Assembly: GCF_932276165.1 (NCBI RefSeq)
Contig: NC_064008.1
Location: 749,001-813,000 of the forward strand
DNA from: Plutella xylostella
Lineage: Eukaryota > Arthropoda > Insecta > Lepidoptera > Plutellidae
DNA: 64,000 bases
Reading direction: 5' to 3'
The translations under genes and the position numbers were made by a program. Under the pieces are notes generated by a model, which was given only the letters and a program-made list of their open reading frames with translations, had not been told where the DNA came from and did not search any database. The stretch's first letter is position 1. Every line of letters begins with the position of its first letter. Below are positions 1-11,300 of this stretch, piece after piece.

Positions 1-161
1 TTTGCACATCACAAAATTATGCATATTGTAGGTATTTAAATAAAAACACCAAAATTATTGAAATAAAAAATGTCCATGAACTAAAACCCGACTACTGACA
101 TAAAATTTTATAAAAAAAAAACAACTAAAATGATACTAATATTTTTTTTTTATAAACAAAC

Positions 162-366
162 AAAAAACCCGACTGCACGCTAAAAAGATGAAAATAAGTC
201 CCAATGTTAATGAAAAGTATCGTAGGCGGGGATCAGCAGAGGGTTCACCATTTAGCTGAATGTTACTTAGAAAACGGCCTTGGCGGTCAAGTTGGTCACC
301 GCCTGCGATACTTTCCATTAACATTGGGACTTATTTTCATCTTTTTAGCGTGGAGTCGGGTTTTTT
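162..366. mobile_element. Palindromic MITE, intact copy in the left arm
   Basis: Arms of roughly 70 bp form a near-perfect inverted repeat beginning AAAAAACCCGACT and ending AGTCGGGTTTTTT. The central part is about 65 bp and non-coding. The same element in the right arm (20331-23092) is split by a LINE. The short open frames here are by-products of the palindrome. Confidence 0.75.
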
Positions 367-371
367 GTTTT

Positions 372-1840
372 TATTTATTTATAGACACTTTATTGCATAC
401 TTAAAAAATAACATACACAGACAAAATACAAATTAAGAAAAAGTTAGTACACAAAGGCGGGCTTATTGCCAAAAAGCAATTTCTTCCAGCCAACCCTTGG
501 TTGGTGGAAAACTCAGGTAAATTTAACAAAACTCTTTTATACAATAATAAAAAGAAAAACAGTAAATGCAGACATATAAGTAACTAAGACTACATTAAGC
601 ATGTCCAAAATAAACTTATAAACTAGAATTATCCCACCTATTCAACCTACTTAAATAATAATATAAATACACATATACCTAAGAGACAAAATACACTTAA
701 TATATACTGGCTATATTAATACATACATATACTTACTTACATAATTATAATTTCCAACATAAGGTTTGATAATAGTGATCCTTTACGCTCTTTTTAAAGG
801 TAGCAAGCGAAGGTGATAGTCGTACGTTCACGGGCAAGGTGTTCCACAGACACGCCGCTTTCACAGCAAACGAGTCACTATAAGAAGCAGCGTTACGATC
901 AGGCACACTCAACATCTTGTTCTCTGTAGATCTCAACGCTCGGCCGTGGGAACATAGGAATGAAAACTTAGATTTGAGATATTGGGGGGAAGAAGGGTTA
1001 ATCAAAACATTGAATAACATGTTGAGAATGTGAGTATTCCGGCGAAGGCTACTTCAATTGAAATGTGATCGTACTTACGTAATCCAAAAATGAATCGGAT
1101 ACATAAGTTCTGGAGACGTTCGAGTTTGTTGAGTAGCTCTTCAGTGAGGTCAAGATAGCTTACGTCAGCGTAATCGAGAATAGGTAGCAGTAGAGACTGT
1201 GCCAGCCTAACTTTAGTGTTAAACGGTAGGAAATACTGCAAGCGTTTAAGAGAGTGGAAAGATGCAAAAAGCTTCCTGCTCACAGCATCAACTTGGGGAA
1301 CCCAAGAGAGAGTGCTGTCCATGATCACGCCGAGATTTTTTACTGAAGCCACATATGGTATGTCCGATTGGTCATATCTGACTCTCATCGCAGCTGCAAA
1401 GTCAATCTTGCGTAGCATTCTGGAGCTGCCAAAAACGATTGGTTGTGACTTAGTGGGATTTAATAGCAGACCAAAAGATTTCAACCACTTGGAGATAATC
1501 TCCAAATTGGTGTTGATGAGGCTAATAGCAGAATTGAGGTGTTCTGGAGGTGCACTAGTGTAGAGCTGGAGATCATCCGCATATAGGTGGTAGAGAGAAG
1601 TGAGTTTATTGGCTAAGATGTGAACAAAGAAAAAAGTAAAGGAGAAAGAACGCCGCCTTGAGGGACGCCAGCAAGTACTGGACACCAAGTTGAACTCTCG
1701 CTGTCGGTACGTACACACTGCTTGCGTCCCTTGAGGTAAGACTCGGACAAACTAGTGACTGCCGGAGATACGTTAAGAGTGCGTAAAATACCAATGAGTA
1801 GATCAAAGTTGGTTTCTTTATTAAAAAAAAATATATATTG
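372..1840 (-). pseudogene. CR1/Zenon-like LINE, 5'-truncated RT fragment
   Basis: This is a non-LTR retrotransposon remnant. On the minus strand the frame starts inside RT (NFDLLIGILRTLNV), passes GVPQGGVLSPLLFSLF, and after a frameshift near 1615 continues through the catalytic YADDLQLY (about 1560-1590). It then runs through the C-terminal RT/thumb region to LWNTLPVNVRLSPSL and a stop at 745. A second break near 1040 comes from a 13-bp deletion not present in the right-arm copy. The 3' UTR has a stem-loop (CCAACC...GGTTGG) and ends in AATAAAGTGTCTATAAATAAATAAA near 372-396. Endonuclease and the RT N-terminus are missing, so it cannot be autonomous. The clade call rests on RT motifs and the 3' stem-loop. 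Confidence 0.8.
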
Positions 1841-1895
1841 ATCCCATGATAAACCACTGATCAAACCATCCACTGTGACAAAACATTCACAATGC

Positions 1896-2138
1896 CTCAC
1901 TACTTATAGACCAAAGTTACTATTCTTCAATAAGTAAGTACCAATTTTTTTTAAAATTTTTTTATTTATACTTCCGGTACTTAGATTTTGTTAGACTGTT
2001 ATGAAAATCATACCCCTGTAGATCCAATATTGATTACCTATCATAAAACCATTCCCTAAATGTATTATTCTATTAATCTACTTAATTTATATTGAACTAA
2101 ACAGTCTTTTCCTGAATTACTATAATTATGTAAATCCT
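1896..2138. other. Spacer between inverted arm and BEL element
   Basis: AT-rich sequence with no open frame or recognisable repeat. Together with about 310 bp on the other side of the BEL element it formed the original loop of the inverted duplication. Confidence 0.5.
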
Positions 2139-2143
2139 CATAG

Positions 2144-2648
2144 TGTTCGCGACAATCGATAGATAGAGTAGATAACTCGCGAAGGTTCTGGAACATTCTA
2201 TCACTTTCCAGTAGTTTCGATAAAGTTCTAGAAGGATTAGTATGGATTCAATAGATCTACAATAGTCTGGAAGCTTCTAGAACAATGGTTAGGGAATGTT
2301 CCACAACGTCCGCGAACTTTCTAGATGCTAAGTTAGGTACTTATAGTTAGTAGATAAGTATGGATTGTTCTACCTACTTAGTAATAATAATAATAAATAG
2401 TGTGACCTCGGGTATCTCTGGAACTTTCGGGAAGGTCGCTCGCCGGCTTATATAAAGCGAGGTGTCCGGCGCACATTAAGTTCAGTTTAATAGCAACAGT
2501 CGAACAGTTCAGTTCTAATAGAAAGCTCGAATAGTGGACATCTCCAGAGATCCTCGAAGTGTATAGTGATAGTAATACTGGTGTTTTCTTTTAAGATAGT
2601 ACCATCCGGCGTTCGTAATAGTTGTGAGTCGTGTCGAAGGGGCTCACA
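2144..2648 (+). repeat. 5' LTR of the BEL-like element
   Basis: Begins TGTTCGCGACAATCG and ends GGCTCACA. A TATATAAAG box at about 2454-2462 is followed about 25-30 bp on by an initiator-like TTCAGTTT. Compared with the 3' LTR it lacks one ATTATTCTAG-type duplication and has an extra GTACT. Confidence 0.85.
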
Positions 2649-2721
2649 TTTATGGTCCTTCGAGCCGGATAGTTATAGTCGAGCCGGCATTCGTGTTAGT
2701 TCGTGAAGTGACCTTACATAT

Positions 2722-3747
2722 ATGGTCCTTCGTGCATCCGGATTGGAAGAAAAGAAGATGCCTGTAACGAGGTCTCAGAAGTCGTACGCAGTAAAAAAGA
2801 CTTCGGAAGAGTCATCTGCAGTCTCCATGGTGAAGTCTGCAGATGCAACGGAGTACGCATCGGCATCGGGTGCAACCACAGGAGGTACACCAGGTCCACA
2901 ACCGCCGTCAGAGCCGACGACGGAGACGCTGTCCCCTCCATTGTTGCCACCCTGCCCTATAGTAGTCGCCGGTGTCACAACTGCCGTTGCCCCCACCACC
3001 GTTGTCACCACTGCATTAGAAGGAAGTGTCTACGAGTCTAGATCGTCGAAGAACGGAACTTCACATCCACCAAGTTCATCGCGCCACATTGATTCTCGTG
3101 CGCGGCGCAGAGAATTACAGGCCCGCTTGGAACTTCTTGAGCGACAAAAGGAGATGGCTAAAGCTAAAGCTCTGGTGGCCATAGTTGCAGCTAAAGCTAA
3201 AGCTGAGGAAGCTGAATTAAAAGCTAAATTGGCTGAAGACAGGGTCGCCGCACTAGAAGAAGAGATAAAACAAGCACGGGTTCGGAGAAGAACACTCGCA
3301 CGCGCACCGCAAGACGTCACCACGTGCCAAGTCCCGCCTGAACCTGCGGGAAATGTCGTCGTCAGCCAACCTGTGGTGGATGTCTTGCCCTGCCTTCTCC
3401 TGCCTGAACCTGCGGAAGAAGTCGCAGGTTACCAAGTGCATGTCCCGCCTGAACCTGCGGAAGAAATCATCGCCAGTGAAAACCGGCGGGAGCCACAGCG
3501 GAGTCAACCGCTGCAGATTTATAAAGAGGCTCCTGTGGAATGTGCGACAACAACGGAACAGGAAGAATTCAAAATCACGGAGTTTGAAGACGGTCCTGCT
3601 TGCAACTTCATCGTGTCAGCTACTGCTGAACCAGTCAGTGTCGAGAGTGAGGGTCCAACATCGCCGCCCCCAGCTGAAGTTGTAACGTTTCGCCCTACCT
3701 CCTGCCTACTTAACTCCTACCTAATGGATTTATTAGAAGATATTTGA
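2722..3747 (+). CDS. gag: BEL-like Gag N-terminal protein (truncated)
   Basis: This 341-codon ORF lies directly after the 5' LTR. The likelier start is the internal ATG at 2758 (MPVTRSQ), 12 codons in. Order: a Ser/Thr/Pro-rich N-terminus (about 20-110); a strongly charged Ala/Lys/Glu coiled coil (about 125-190, RRRELQARLELLERQKEMAK); then an acidic Pro-rich tail with three PPEPA/PEPAEE repeats encoded by short direct repeats at about 3325-3470. BEL Gag proteins begin with this kind of coiled coil, but here the capsid and zinc-knuckle parts are absent and a stop precedes any pol. I infer a truncated Gag that could still multimerise. It is not a host gene. Confidence 0.65.
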   Translation: MVLRASGLEEKKMPVTRSQKSYAVKKTSEESSAVSMVKSADATEYASASGATTGGTPGPQPPSEPTTETLSPPLLPPCPIVVAGVTTAVAPTTVVTTALEGSVYESRSSKNGTSHPPSSSRHIDSRARRRELQARLELLERQKEMAKAKALVAIVAAKAKAEEAELKAKLAEDRVAALEEEIKQARVRRRTLARAPQDVTTCQVPPEPAGNVVVSQPVVDVLPCLLLPEPAEEVAGYQVHVPPEPAEEIIASENRREPQRSQPLQIYKEAPVECATTTEQEEFKITEFEDGPACNFIVSATAEPVSVESEGPTSPPPAEVVTFRPTSCLLNSYLMDLLEDI

Positions 3748-6437
3748 AACTACAACTTACTATTAACACTGGATATCTACACTGGTTATCTACACTGGAT
3801 TCTACACTGGATTCTACACTGGATTCTTCCCACAATGAATCAATACTTTTATCAAAGATCTTCGAAAACCGCCAGAAGGAAGCTCAAGATTCAACTGAAA
3901 GTCTAGAAGGGAAAACAACCTAACAAATAAACTGGAGACTTAAAAGTGAAACAAATACTACTTTAGCTTGGCCATGAAACATCCAGGGAACTCCAACGTT
4001 ATGTAGTGTAACCCAATAAACGAAAGCTAATGAATTTAATAAAACTATGAACGTGAATTGAATACAACCTTCCTAACTACCTGCCTAAAGTTATTGACCT
4101 ATATATTCACTACAACTTTTATTTGAATGATAACTACATATTTACAGGTAAGTGCTATTAGTGAATTTGAATTTACATAAAGGTAAAAATAATGTTTTTT
4201 TTTTTTTTTTTTGTTGGTTTAAAAGGCAAGCCCCTCCATACGCTTTGTAGGCCTTGATCACTACAATCGATTGAATCAATATATAAGACTCAAAATAGAT
4301 AAATAAGTAATAGCAAATATTCAACCGAAGCCTTCGTGGGACACAACCATGGACTTGGACATCCCTCCGCCAACGATCACTTCCCTTGCTCCTAACCTTA
4401 CATATTTACATGTTTTATTTTTATTTCATGTAAATAAATCAACATGAATACATGTTGTCAAAGCTAAAGGGGACATATTTATAATCATAAACAAACTGAA
4501 TATTAGAATAGACCAATGATTTATAGTATAGAAACTATATAAGTATGAATTTCATAATAGATAAGTAGATACTTGACAAATACATGACTCTAATTAATAG
4601 CCAAGTGGGAAGTGATTTATTCTTTTAAATTACTTAATTGAAAGGTTAATTATTATGAAATAGTTAATATTCTTTAATCTTATTGGAATATGTTCTGAAT
4701 AGTTGTAGTAAATATATAAGACAACAAAATATCCTAGCTTTATTTATTTACATAAGAATATAAAGCTTTATCAAGGAAACAAATACTTCCACAAGTTAGA
4801 ATTTACACAACTTTCTGAAATGTGCAAATTGTGACTGAAATCTGATCATACTTCAAGCTATTTGTATTTATTGAGTGATTATAGAACCAGAAATGATTTG
4901 GTTTAAGTATCTAGAACCCTTATTTGTGGTATCTTGACACTTATTAGAGTAAATTTCTCCGTTAATCAATTCTACCCCCAATCTGATAAAAAAGCTTATT
5001 GTACTCAAAATCAAATAAACTCTTCTGTAATATTAATATGGATTATATGGATTATTGTGATACAATAAACCAAAATAAGTTAGATAGACCATAGATTCTT
5101 TAAGTAGAAGTATTTGTTTACTTAATGAAAAATCAATAATTTAGACAAAGAACTATAGGACAAATTTGAGGTTATGTGAAATTATTTTATCTGATAAAAT
5201 TATTAAGTACTTTTGAAGTGATATTTATTGTAAGATATTATTTAATTTATTATTTATGATGAAGTAACTACTTTCCCCACCCTAACCATGAAGTTACCTG
5301 CCTATTTGTGTCTAACCAGAAGGCCCTATTCTAATCTAAAATGTATTGAATCAAAACTAGGGAATCAATCCCACATTTACATTTAATTGTGTGGTGTGTA
5401 ATGTGTAGGTTTTCTCCGGGTGATTGGAGTGCACCTTGCCTAGCTAGCTAAATACTGAATGAGCGGGGTAGGTGACCCCTAGTGTACCTAAGCCCTATAC
5501 CTGTGTGTTGGAAATTGCAGCCGTGGGTTAACGGTATGGCACCCGGGCGACTTGCAATCTCCGAATGTGTGTTATAAGTATATAAATATATATGTGATAA
5601 AGATCAAGTAATAGTCCAGATTTTTAAATCAAAGATCTATTCTTGAGGAGTGTATCCCTTCACGTTCTAGCAAAAGAGGGACCCTGGTTACTCCATAGCC
5701 AGGCCTAACTAACACTACCCGGGGGCCCTAAAACAAGACTTGGTTGAACGACACCGTTAGGTATCCGTCTTGCCACCTTACCATGAAGGATTTAGACTCT
5801 AGAGTACACGTTCCCCCAAAATGCTAAAGATCTAGTCGAAAGCCTTGGCAATCTAAAGATCTAATTAATAAAGTTTTCAAATTACGACAGTGCTAATCAC
5901 TAAGGAATGTCCTTGCCATATACATTTACATATATGGACGAAAGCGCTTTCCCAAAGCAATACCACCATCGTACGTTGAAAACTAACAATAAACAAAATA
6001 AAAACTAAACCAACGCGGAAAACTCCCAACGTGTACCCGATCGCAAGAAAATTACTAATGGCCGCCGCCGCCTCTAGCATTCCCTTTTATACCTTCCTAG
6101 TCCTGTAAAACAAAATGGCGGAAGGCCCGGAGCAGGGCTGGCGCTGGGCCGGCGCAGGGCCTACGCAGGGGCGGTGCAGGATCTACGCACGGTCGGCGCA
6201 GGATCTACGCAGGGTCGGTGCAGGGTCTACGCAGGATCGGTTCAGGGTCGGTTCATGAAGTTAGCCGACTCCCTAAACAATTTCATAGACTACCTTTCAC
6301 AGCAAAAATGTTTTTGAGAAATAAATGTCTTAAACCGTAAAATCCCTTGGGAAAACCCTTCCTAGCGCAACTAACCCTACGGGAACCTCCTAACATAGTT
6401 TAAATTCATTATTTGCGGAATCATTAATGTTTCGGCA
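3748..6437. other. Non-coding interior of the BEL-like element
   Basis: About 2.7 kb with no significant ORF. It opens with TACACTGGAT short repeats (about 3776-3825) and contains a T tract (4194-4212). A gene-end-like block around 5400-5560 recalls the usual 3' non-coding part of such elements. The pol region expected here is missing. Confidence 0.6.
6118..6262 (+). repeat. GC-rich tandem repeat, about 18-20 bp units
   Basis: Imperfect units related to GGTCGGCGCAGGATCTACGCA recur about seven times. The tract is GC-rich inside an otherwise AT-rich interior, and no frame runs through it. Confidence 0.75.
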
Positions 6438-6917
6438 TTGATGGAACATTACAAAGTTGACGGAGCACTCACGCCATCCATAGACACGAACAAAGATCGT
6501 AGTCTAGAGAATCGTAGGATGAGTGTGAGTGCCATAAAAATGGTTCATCTCCCTACAGAATTCGATAGTCCGACAGATAGTGGGATAGATCGGCATGCGC
6601 TGCCGTTTCTGGCGGACAAACTCAATGGTATACCGGCGGGAGAGACCGAACTGCTGCGGAAAGTAGTGTCCAACAGCAAGTGTGACTTGGCAGTTAGAAG
6701 ACTGGATCTCATAGACAAGAGATTAACGGACAAGTATTGGGCACGATGGATGGAGAAGTATGTGCGAGATTCTCAGCAGCAAGGAGACGTCATGAATCCT
6801 GCGGGCGCCTACCATGGAGATGACCGAGGAGCTGCCCATCGACGAAGATGTCGCGACCTGGATAGTTCAGCTACAAGAGCTGCGGCGGGAGTAATGTTCG
6901 CGACAATCGATAGATAG
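6438..6917 (+). CDS. Unrecognised 159-codon ORF at the 3' end of the BEL-like element
   Basis: The frame ends inside the 3' LTR, so its last seven codons and stop are LTR sequence. The product is hydrophilic and charged, with a central LLRKVV...RRLDLIDKRLTDKYWARWMEKY segment (interrupted here) that looks helical and an Arg/Ala-rich tail. I see no protease, RT, integrase or zinc-finger signature. It may be residual pol or an extra reading frame of the element. It is not confidently assigned. Confidence 0.35.
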   Translation: MMEHYKVDGALTPSIDTNKDRSLENRRMSVSAIKMVHLPTEFDSPTDSGIDRHALPFLADKLNGIPAGETELLRKVVSNSKCDLAVRRLDLIDKRLTDKYWARWMEKYVRDSQQQGDVMNPAGAYHGDDRGAAHRRRCRDLDSSATRAAAGVMFATIDR

Positions 6918-7402
6918 AGTAGATAACTCGCGAAGGTTCTGGAACATTCTATCACTTTCCAGTAGTTTCGATAAAGTTCTAGAAGGATTAGTATGGATTC
7001 AATAGATCTACAATAGTCTGGAAGCTTCTAGATTATTCTAGAACAATGGTTAGGGAATGTTCCACAACGTCCGCGAACTTTCTAGATGCTAAGTTATAGT
7101 TAGTAGATAAGTATGGATTGTTCTACCTATTTAGTAATAATAATAATAAATAGTGTGACCTCGGGTATCTCTGGAACTTTCGGGAAGATCGCTCGCCGGC
7201 CTATATAAAGCGAGGTGTCCGGCGCACATTAAGTTCAGTTTAATAGCAACAGTCGAACAGTTCAGTTCTAATAGAAAGCTCGAATAGTGGACATCTCCAG
7301 AGATCCTCGAAGTGTATAGTGATAGTAATACTGGTGTTTTCTTTTAAGATAGTACCATCCGGCGTTCGTAATAGTTGTGAGTCGTCGTCGAAGGGGCTCA
7401 CA
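6895..7402 (+). repeat. 3' LTR of the BEL-like element
   Basis: Nearly identical to 2144-2648, preceded by the purine-rich GCGGCGGGAGTAA and followed by the TSD CATAG. The gap-sized differences from the 5' LTR are only 3-10 bp. Confidence 0.85.
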
Positions 7403-7407
7403 CATAG

Positions 7408-7717
7408 TACCTAGCTTTTTTTTTTAATTATAAAAATATATATATATATATATATATTTCTCATTATTAGATTTATATACTTATACTTATATATATTTAG
7501 ATTGATTAGATTAAGTACCTATATTTATATTTCTTTGCATCTTTCTTTGTAAATTAATATTGCTGTCTAAGCCAAATAAAGTTTTTCTTTCTTTCTTCTT
7601 CTTTCATAGTATATAGTCTCAGAATTTAGTTGTCAAATATAGAACATCATCATCATCATCAGCATTCAAAAAGTATGTCATATCCTGAAAAGAAGAATAG
7701 AATTTAATTGTGAATTG
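7408..7717. other. Flank with (TA)n and an old LINE tail
   Basis: A (TA)n tract lies at 7437-7457. A LINE-type 3' end (AAATAAAGTTTTTCTTTCTT) lies at about 7574-7605, and a (CAT)n run at about 7648-7661. No gene is visible. Confidence 0.55.
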
Positions 7718-7761
7718 TGAATGTTTTGTCACAGTGGATGGTTTGATCAGTGGTTTATCAT

Positions 7762-7834
7762 TGTGGGTATAAGTGGGTAGATAAATAATAAATAGTCTTG
7801 AACTTGAATTGCTGTTTCACTTACACGTTTTACA
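7762..7834 (+). repeat. 5' LTR (73 bp)
   Basis: TGTGGGTATAAG to GTTTTACA, directly followed by the TGGCGC primer-binding site. The unusually short LTR matches the 3' copy base for base as far as I can read. Confidence 0.85.
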
Positions 7835-7973
7835 TGGCGCAGCCGTAAAAAATATAAATTCGTGGTATTTAGTGCAGAAAACATTTAGAAAATTGTGTAT
7901 ACCAGTACCTGAGGATAATAATTAATCATATATATTGTTAGACGTACACGAATTCGTCGAGTAACTTCTTAAA

Positions 7974-8312
7974 ATGGAATCAATGTTAAAGCCGCCAGCG
8001 CCATTTGCATTCGTTAATAACTTAGAGAATGTTACATCGGGTAACTTATCTAAGGATTGGGAAAAATGGAAAAACGCGTTCCAAATATACTTCGACGCGT
8101 GTGAACTTTCTAAAAAGGATCCAAAAGTGCAAGTGAGCATATTACTGCATGTTGTCGGTGAACAGTGCCGGGAAGTGTATGAACAATTCAACCAAACGTT
8201 TACTGATAAGGACAAACTGATTAAAAAGTTCGACGAGTTCTTCTTACAAAAGAAAAATATAACGGTACAAAGACATTGTTTTTTTACACGTAATGCGGAA
8301 TTAAGGATATAG
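7974..8312 (+). pseudogene. gag: Gag N-terminal half, cut by a deletion
   Basis: The ATG lies 139 bp after the LTR. The frame encodes a matrix/capsid-like start (WEKWKNAFQIYFDACELSKK ... VSILLHVVGEQCREVYEQF) and then hits a stop shortly after FFTRNAE. The downstream pol-frame ORF takes up coding sense (CGIKDIALKERLLRE) from 8294. So roughly fifty codons of capsid appear deleted near 8290, and the two halves are out of frame. This Gag should be non-functional. The deletion size is inferred from what related Gag proteins have here. Confidence 0.7.
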
Positions 8313-11300
8313 CTTTGAAGGAGCGCCTACTACGAGAACCTGACCTAACCTTAAAAAAGTCACTGGACATTTGTAACATTGCGCAAATGTCAAGATTGCA
8401 AGTAGGAGTGATAAAAACCGAGACAGAAAAAGATGTATACGCAGTAGAAGAATATGAACAGAGTCCCGATGAGGCCTATGCTTACTGGATGACAAGGAAC
8501 AACGAGCGAGGCAGCAGAGGACGCGCGCGAGCCCGCGGGCGCTGGAGCGGCCCGGGGCGCGCCGCCGCCGCCTGGGCGAGCGCCGGCCGCCCGCGCGCGC
8601 CCGCCCCGGTGCAGCTCCGGGCCGGGCCCTCGTCGACACGCTGGTACCAAGGTCAGACCCAACCAGATTCACCGTCATTTAGACTGAATAAAACACCGTT
8701 TATTAGTGCTGACTGTAAAAACTGCGGATTTTATCATGAACGTAATATGTGTCCCGCATACGGCAAACGTTGTTTAAAGTGTAATAATGTTAATCACTTT
8801 TCAAGGAAGTGCAATATTTATGATGTACAAGCCGATGAAAATCCAGATCAGGTAATCTATTACTTTAATAAAAATTGTGGTGATTGGTCAATAACTTTGT
8901 CAGTAAATAATTGCGAAATACCTTTTAAATTAGACACGGGTGCAGATGTAAACGTTTTACCCAGTCGTTATTTACAACAACTAGGTTTATCAAAAGAGGA
9001 CCTTCTGTCAACGTCAATGAAGTTAAGAGGCTATTCTGGTGGCGATATTATAGTAATAGGTAGATGTAACTTAAAAGTATTATACAAAGGTCAGTCCTAT
9101 ATAATTGATTTTATAATTGCAGATGTGTCGTCCCCACCTATATTAGGTAGGTATTCTTGTCAGGAGTTAGGTGTTATTAAACTAACTTTAGCAGTTACTA
9201 CGAATTCTCAAGATGAGTTTACGTCGGGTATTCTAAATGATTACTCTGACGTATTTGAAGGCATTGGATGTATGCCTGGAGAATATAAAATTTGTATAGA
9301 TAATACTGTACGGCCAGTAGTACATGCACCTCGAAAATTACCGGTAGCAATAAAAGAAAACCTAAGAAATAAATTGAATGAAATGGAACAACAACAGATC
9401 ATAGCCAAAGTAGATGGCCCAACAGATTGGGTAAACAGTATGACGGTAGTTAGGAAACCAAATGGTGATCTACGAATTTGTCTAGATCCCCAGGACTTGA
9501 ACTTAGCTATTAAGCGAGAACACTTTAGTCTCCCCACCTTAGAGGATATAACTGTAAAACTATCGGGGGCAAAATACTTTAGTACAGTCGATGCTAAAAA
9601 CGGATTTTGGCAATTAAAGTTAAGTAGTGACTGTACAGACCTCTGCACCTTTAACACAGCGTTTGGAAGGTATAAATTTTTAAGACTACCGTATGGCATT
9701 ACGTCTGCTTCCGAAGTGTTCCATAAAAGAATGTTTGAGATGTTCGATGATATGGAGGGCGTATGCCATTTCATAGATGATATTTTGATTTTTGCAAAAA
9801 CGCGACAAGAACACGATAGGAGGCTGAGGGCCGTATTGGATAGGTGCAGATTAATCAATTTGAAACTGAATAAAAATAAGTGCAAGTTCGGTCTAACAGA
9901 AATAAAATATTTGGGACATAAGTTTACACAAAATGGTATCTATCCTGATGAATCTCATACATCTGCGATAAAAGAAATGAAAATTCCAGATAATACTAAA
10001 GATTTAGAGAGGTTTTTGGGATTAGTAAATTATATAGGTAGATTTGTACCTAATTTGTCAAACAAAACTTATGAGCTTAGGCAGCTCTTAAAAAAAGATG
10101 TGGAATGGCATTGGACTGACCAACATCAAAATGAATTTGATAGTTTAAAAAATATCTTAGTAGATGCACCTGTTTTACAATACTATGTTGTAGATAAGCC
10201 CGTGGTGATATCAGTTGACGCGAGTAAAAATGGATTAGGTGCATGTATTCTACAGGATAATTTACCAGTAAGCTACGCATCTAGGTCACTAACAAAAGCC
10301 GAACAAAATTATGCACAAATAGAAAAGGAACTTCTAGCATGTGTTTATGCCTGTGAAAAGTTCTATTGTTATATTTTTGGTAAAAATGATGTGATAATTG
10401 AGACAGACCACAAACCGCTGGTAAATATAATAATGAAACCCATCTCCAGCGCGCCAGCCAGACTTCAAAGAATGTTACTGCGATTGCAATTGTATTCTTT
10501 TAAACTAGTGTACAAACCGGGAAAATACCTATACATTGCAGATACGTTATCTCGCGCACCACTACCCGTCTCTAATCAGCAGTTAGAGGAGCGGGATCAT
10601 TTTGATGTTCAGGCTCAAGTTTGTGCCGTCACAGCGTGTAATCCGCTGACGGATACACATTTTATAATTTTACAAAAAAGTACAGAAAGTGATATGGAAC
10701 TCCAGCTAGTTATTAAATACATAAAAGAAGGGTGGCCAGATAATAAACAAGATGTGCCCGACTGTGTCAAGCCGTACTGGTGTTTTAAAAGTGAGTTGTC
10801 GATATCGTATGGTCTTGTCTGGAAAGATAATAGAATTGTTATTCCTAAAGCATTGAGACACGAAATGCTTAAAAGAGTACACGTAGGGCATTTAGGATTA
10901 GAGAAATGCAAACTTCGTACCCGCGAGACAATGTTCTGGCCAAATATAAACAGTCAATTAGAAGATTATATAAGTAAGTGTCAAGCTTGTCTAAATTTTA
11001 AAAACGAGAACAGGAGAGAAACTATGATATCACACGAAATTCCAAATCGGCCGTGGTCTAAATTAGGTTCAGACACTTTTCATTTTGATGGAAAATTGTT
11101 TTTAATTGTTATTGATTATTATAGTAAATTTTTTGAAGTAGCCGAGCTTAGGTCATTAAAATCCGAGGAAATTATTCAGCAATTAAAAATAATCTTCAGT
11201 AAACAGGGTGTTCCGGACATTCTCATGACCGATAACGGTCCGGAGTATAGTTCGTTTGAGTTCAGACAGTTTTCGGAACAATGGCATTTTAGTCATGTAA

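Larger units (their letters stand above)
1..1895. repeat. Left arm of a large inverted duplication
   Basis: Read on the minus strand, this stretch matches 7718-23257 once the later insertions in that arm are removed. Shared landmarks in order are a TGTTTTGTCACAGTGG block, a CR1/Zenon-like RT fragment with the same frameshift, its 3' UTR and a palindromic MITE. The inner boundary is near 1895, where the flanks stop matching. The outer end lies beyond the window. A 13-bp deletion near 1050 separates the two arms, so they are close but not identical. Confidence 0.85.
2139..7407 (+). mobile_element. Non-autonomous BEL/Pao-like LTR retrotransposon
   Basis: Two LTRs of 505 and 508 bp face the same way (2144-2648 and 6895-7402). 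They start TGTTCGCG, end GGGGCTCACA and are flanked by the 5-bp target duplication CATAG (2139-2143 and 7403-7407). The interior of about 4.2 kb carries a gag-like ORF and a small 3' ORF, but no protease, RT, RNase H or integrase. The LTRs differ only by small indels and a few bases, so insertion is recent. BEL/Pao is inferred from 5-bp TSDs, LTR style, the leader containing TGGTCCTTCGAGCC and a gag N-terminus starting MPVTRSQ. Mobility would need a helper in trans. Confidence 0.75.

Noticed and set aside
204..404. Short open frames in both strands, repeated at 22930-23160
   Set aside because: Produced by the palindromic MITE; the same peptide appears from both arms because of the inverted repeat.
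8301..8678. Minus-strand Arg-rich open frames
   Set aside because: Shadow of the GC-rich nucleocapsid tract of the Ty3-type element.
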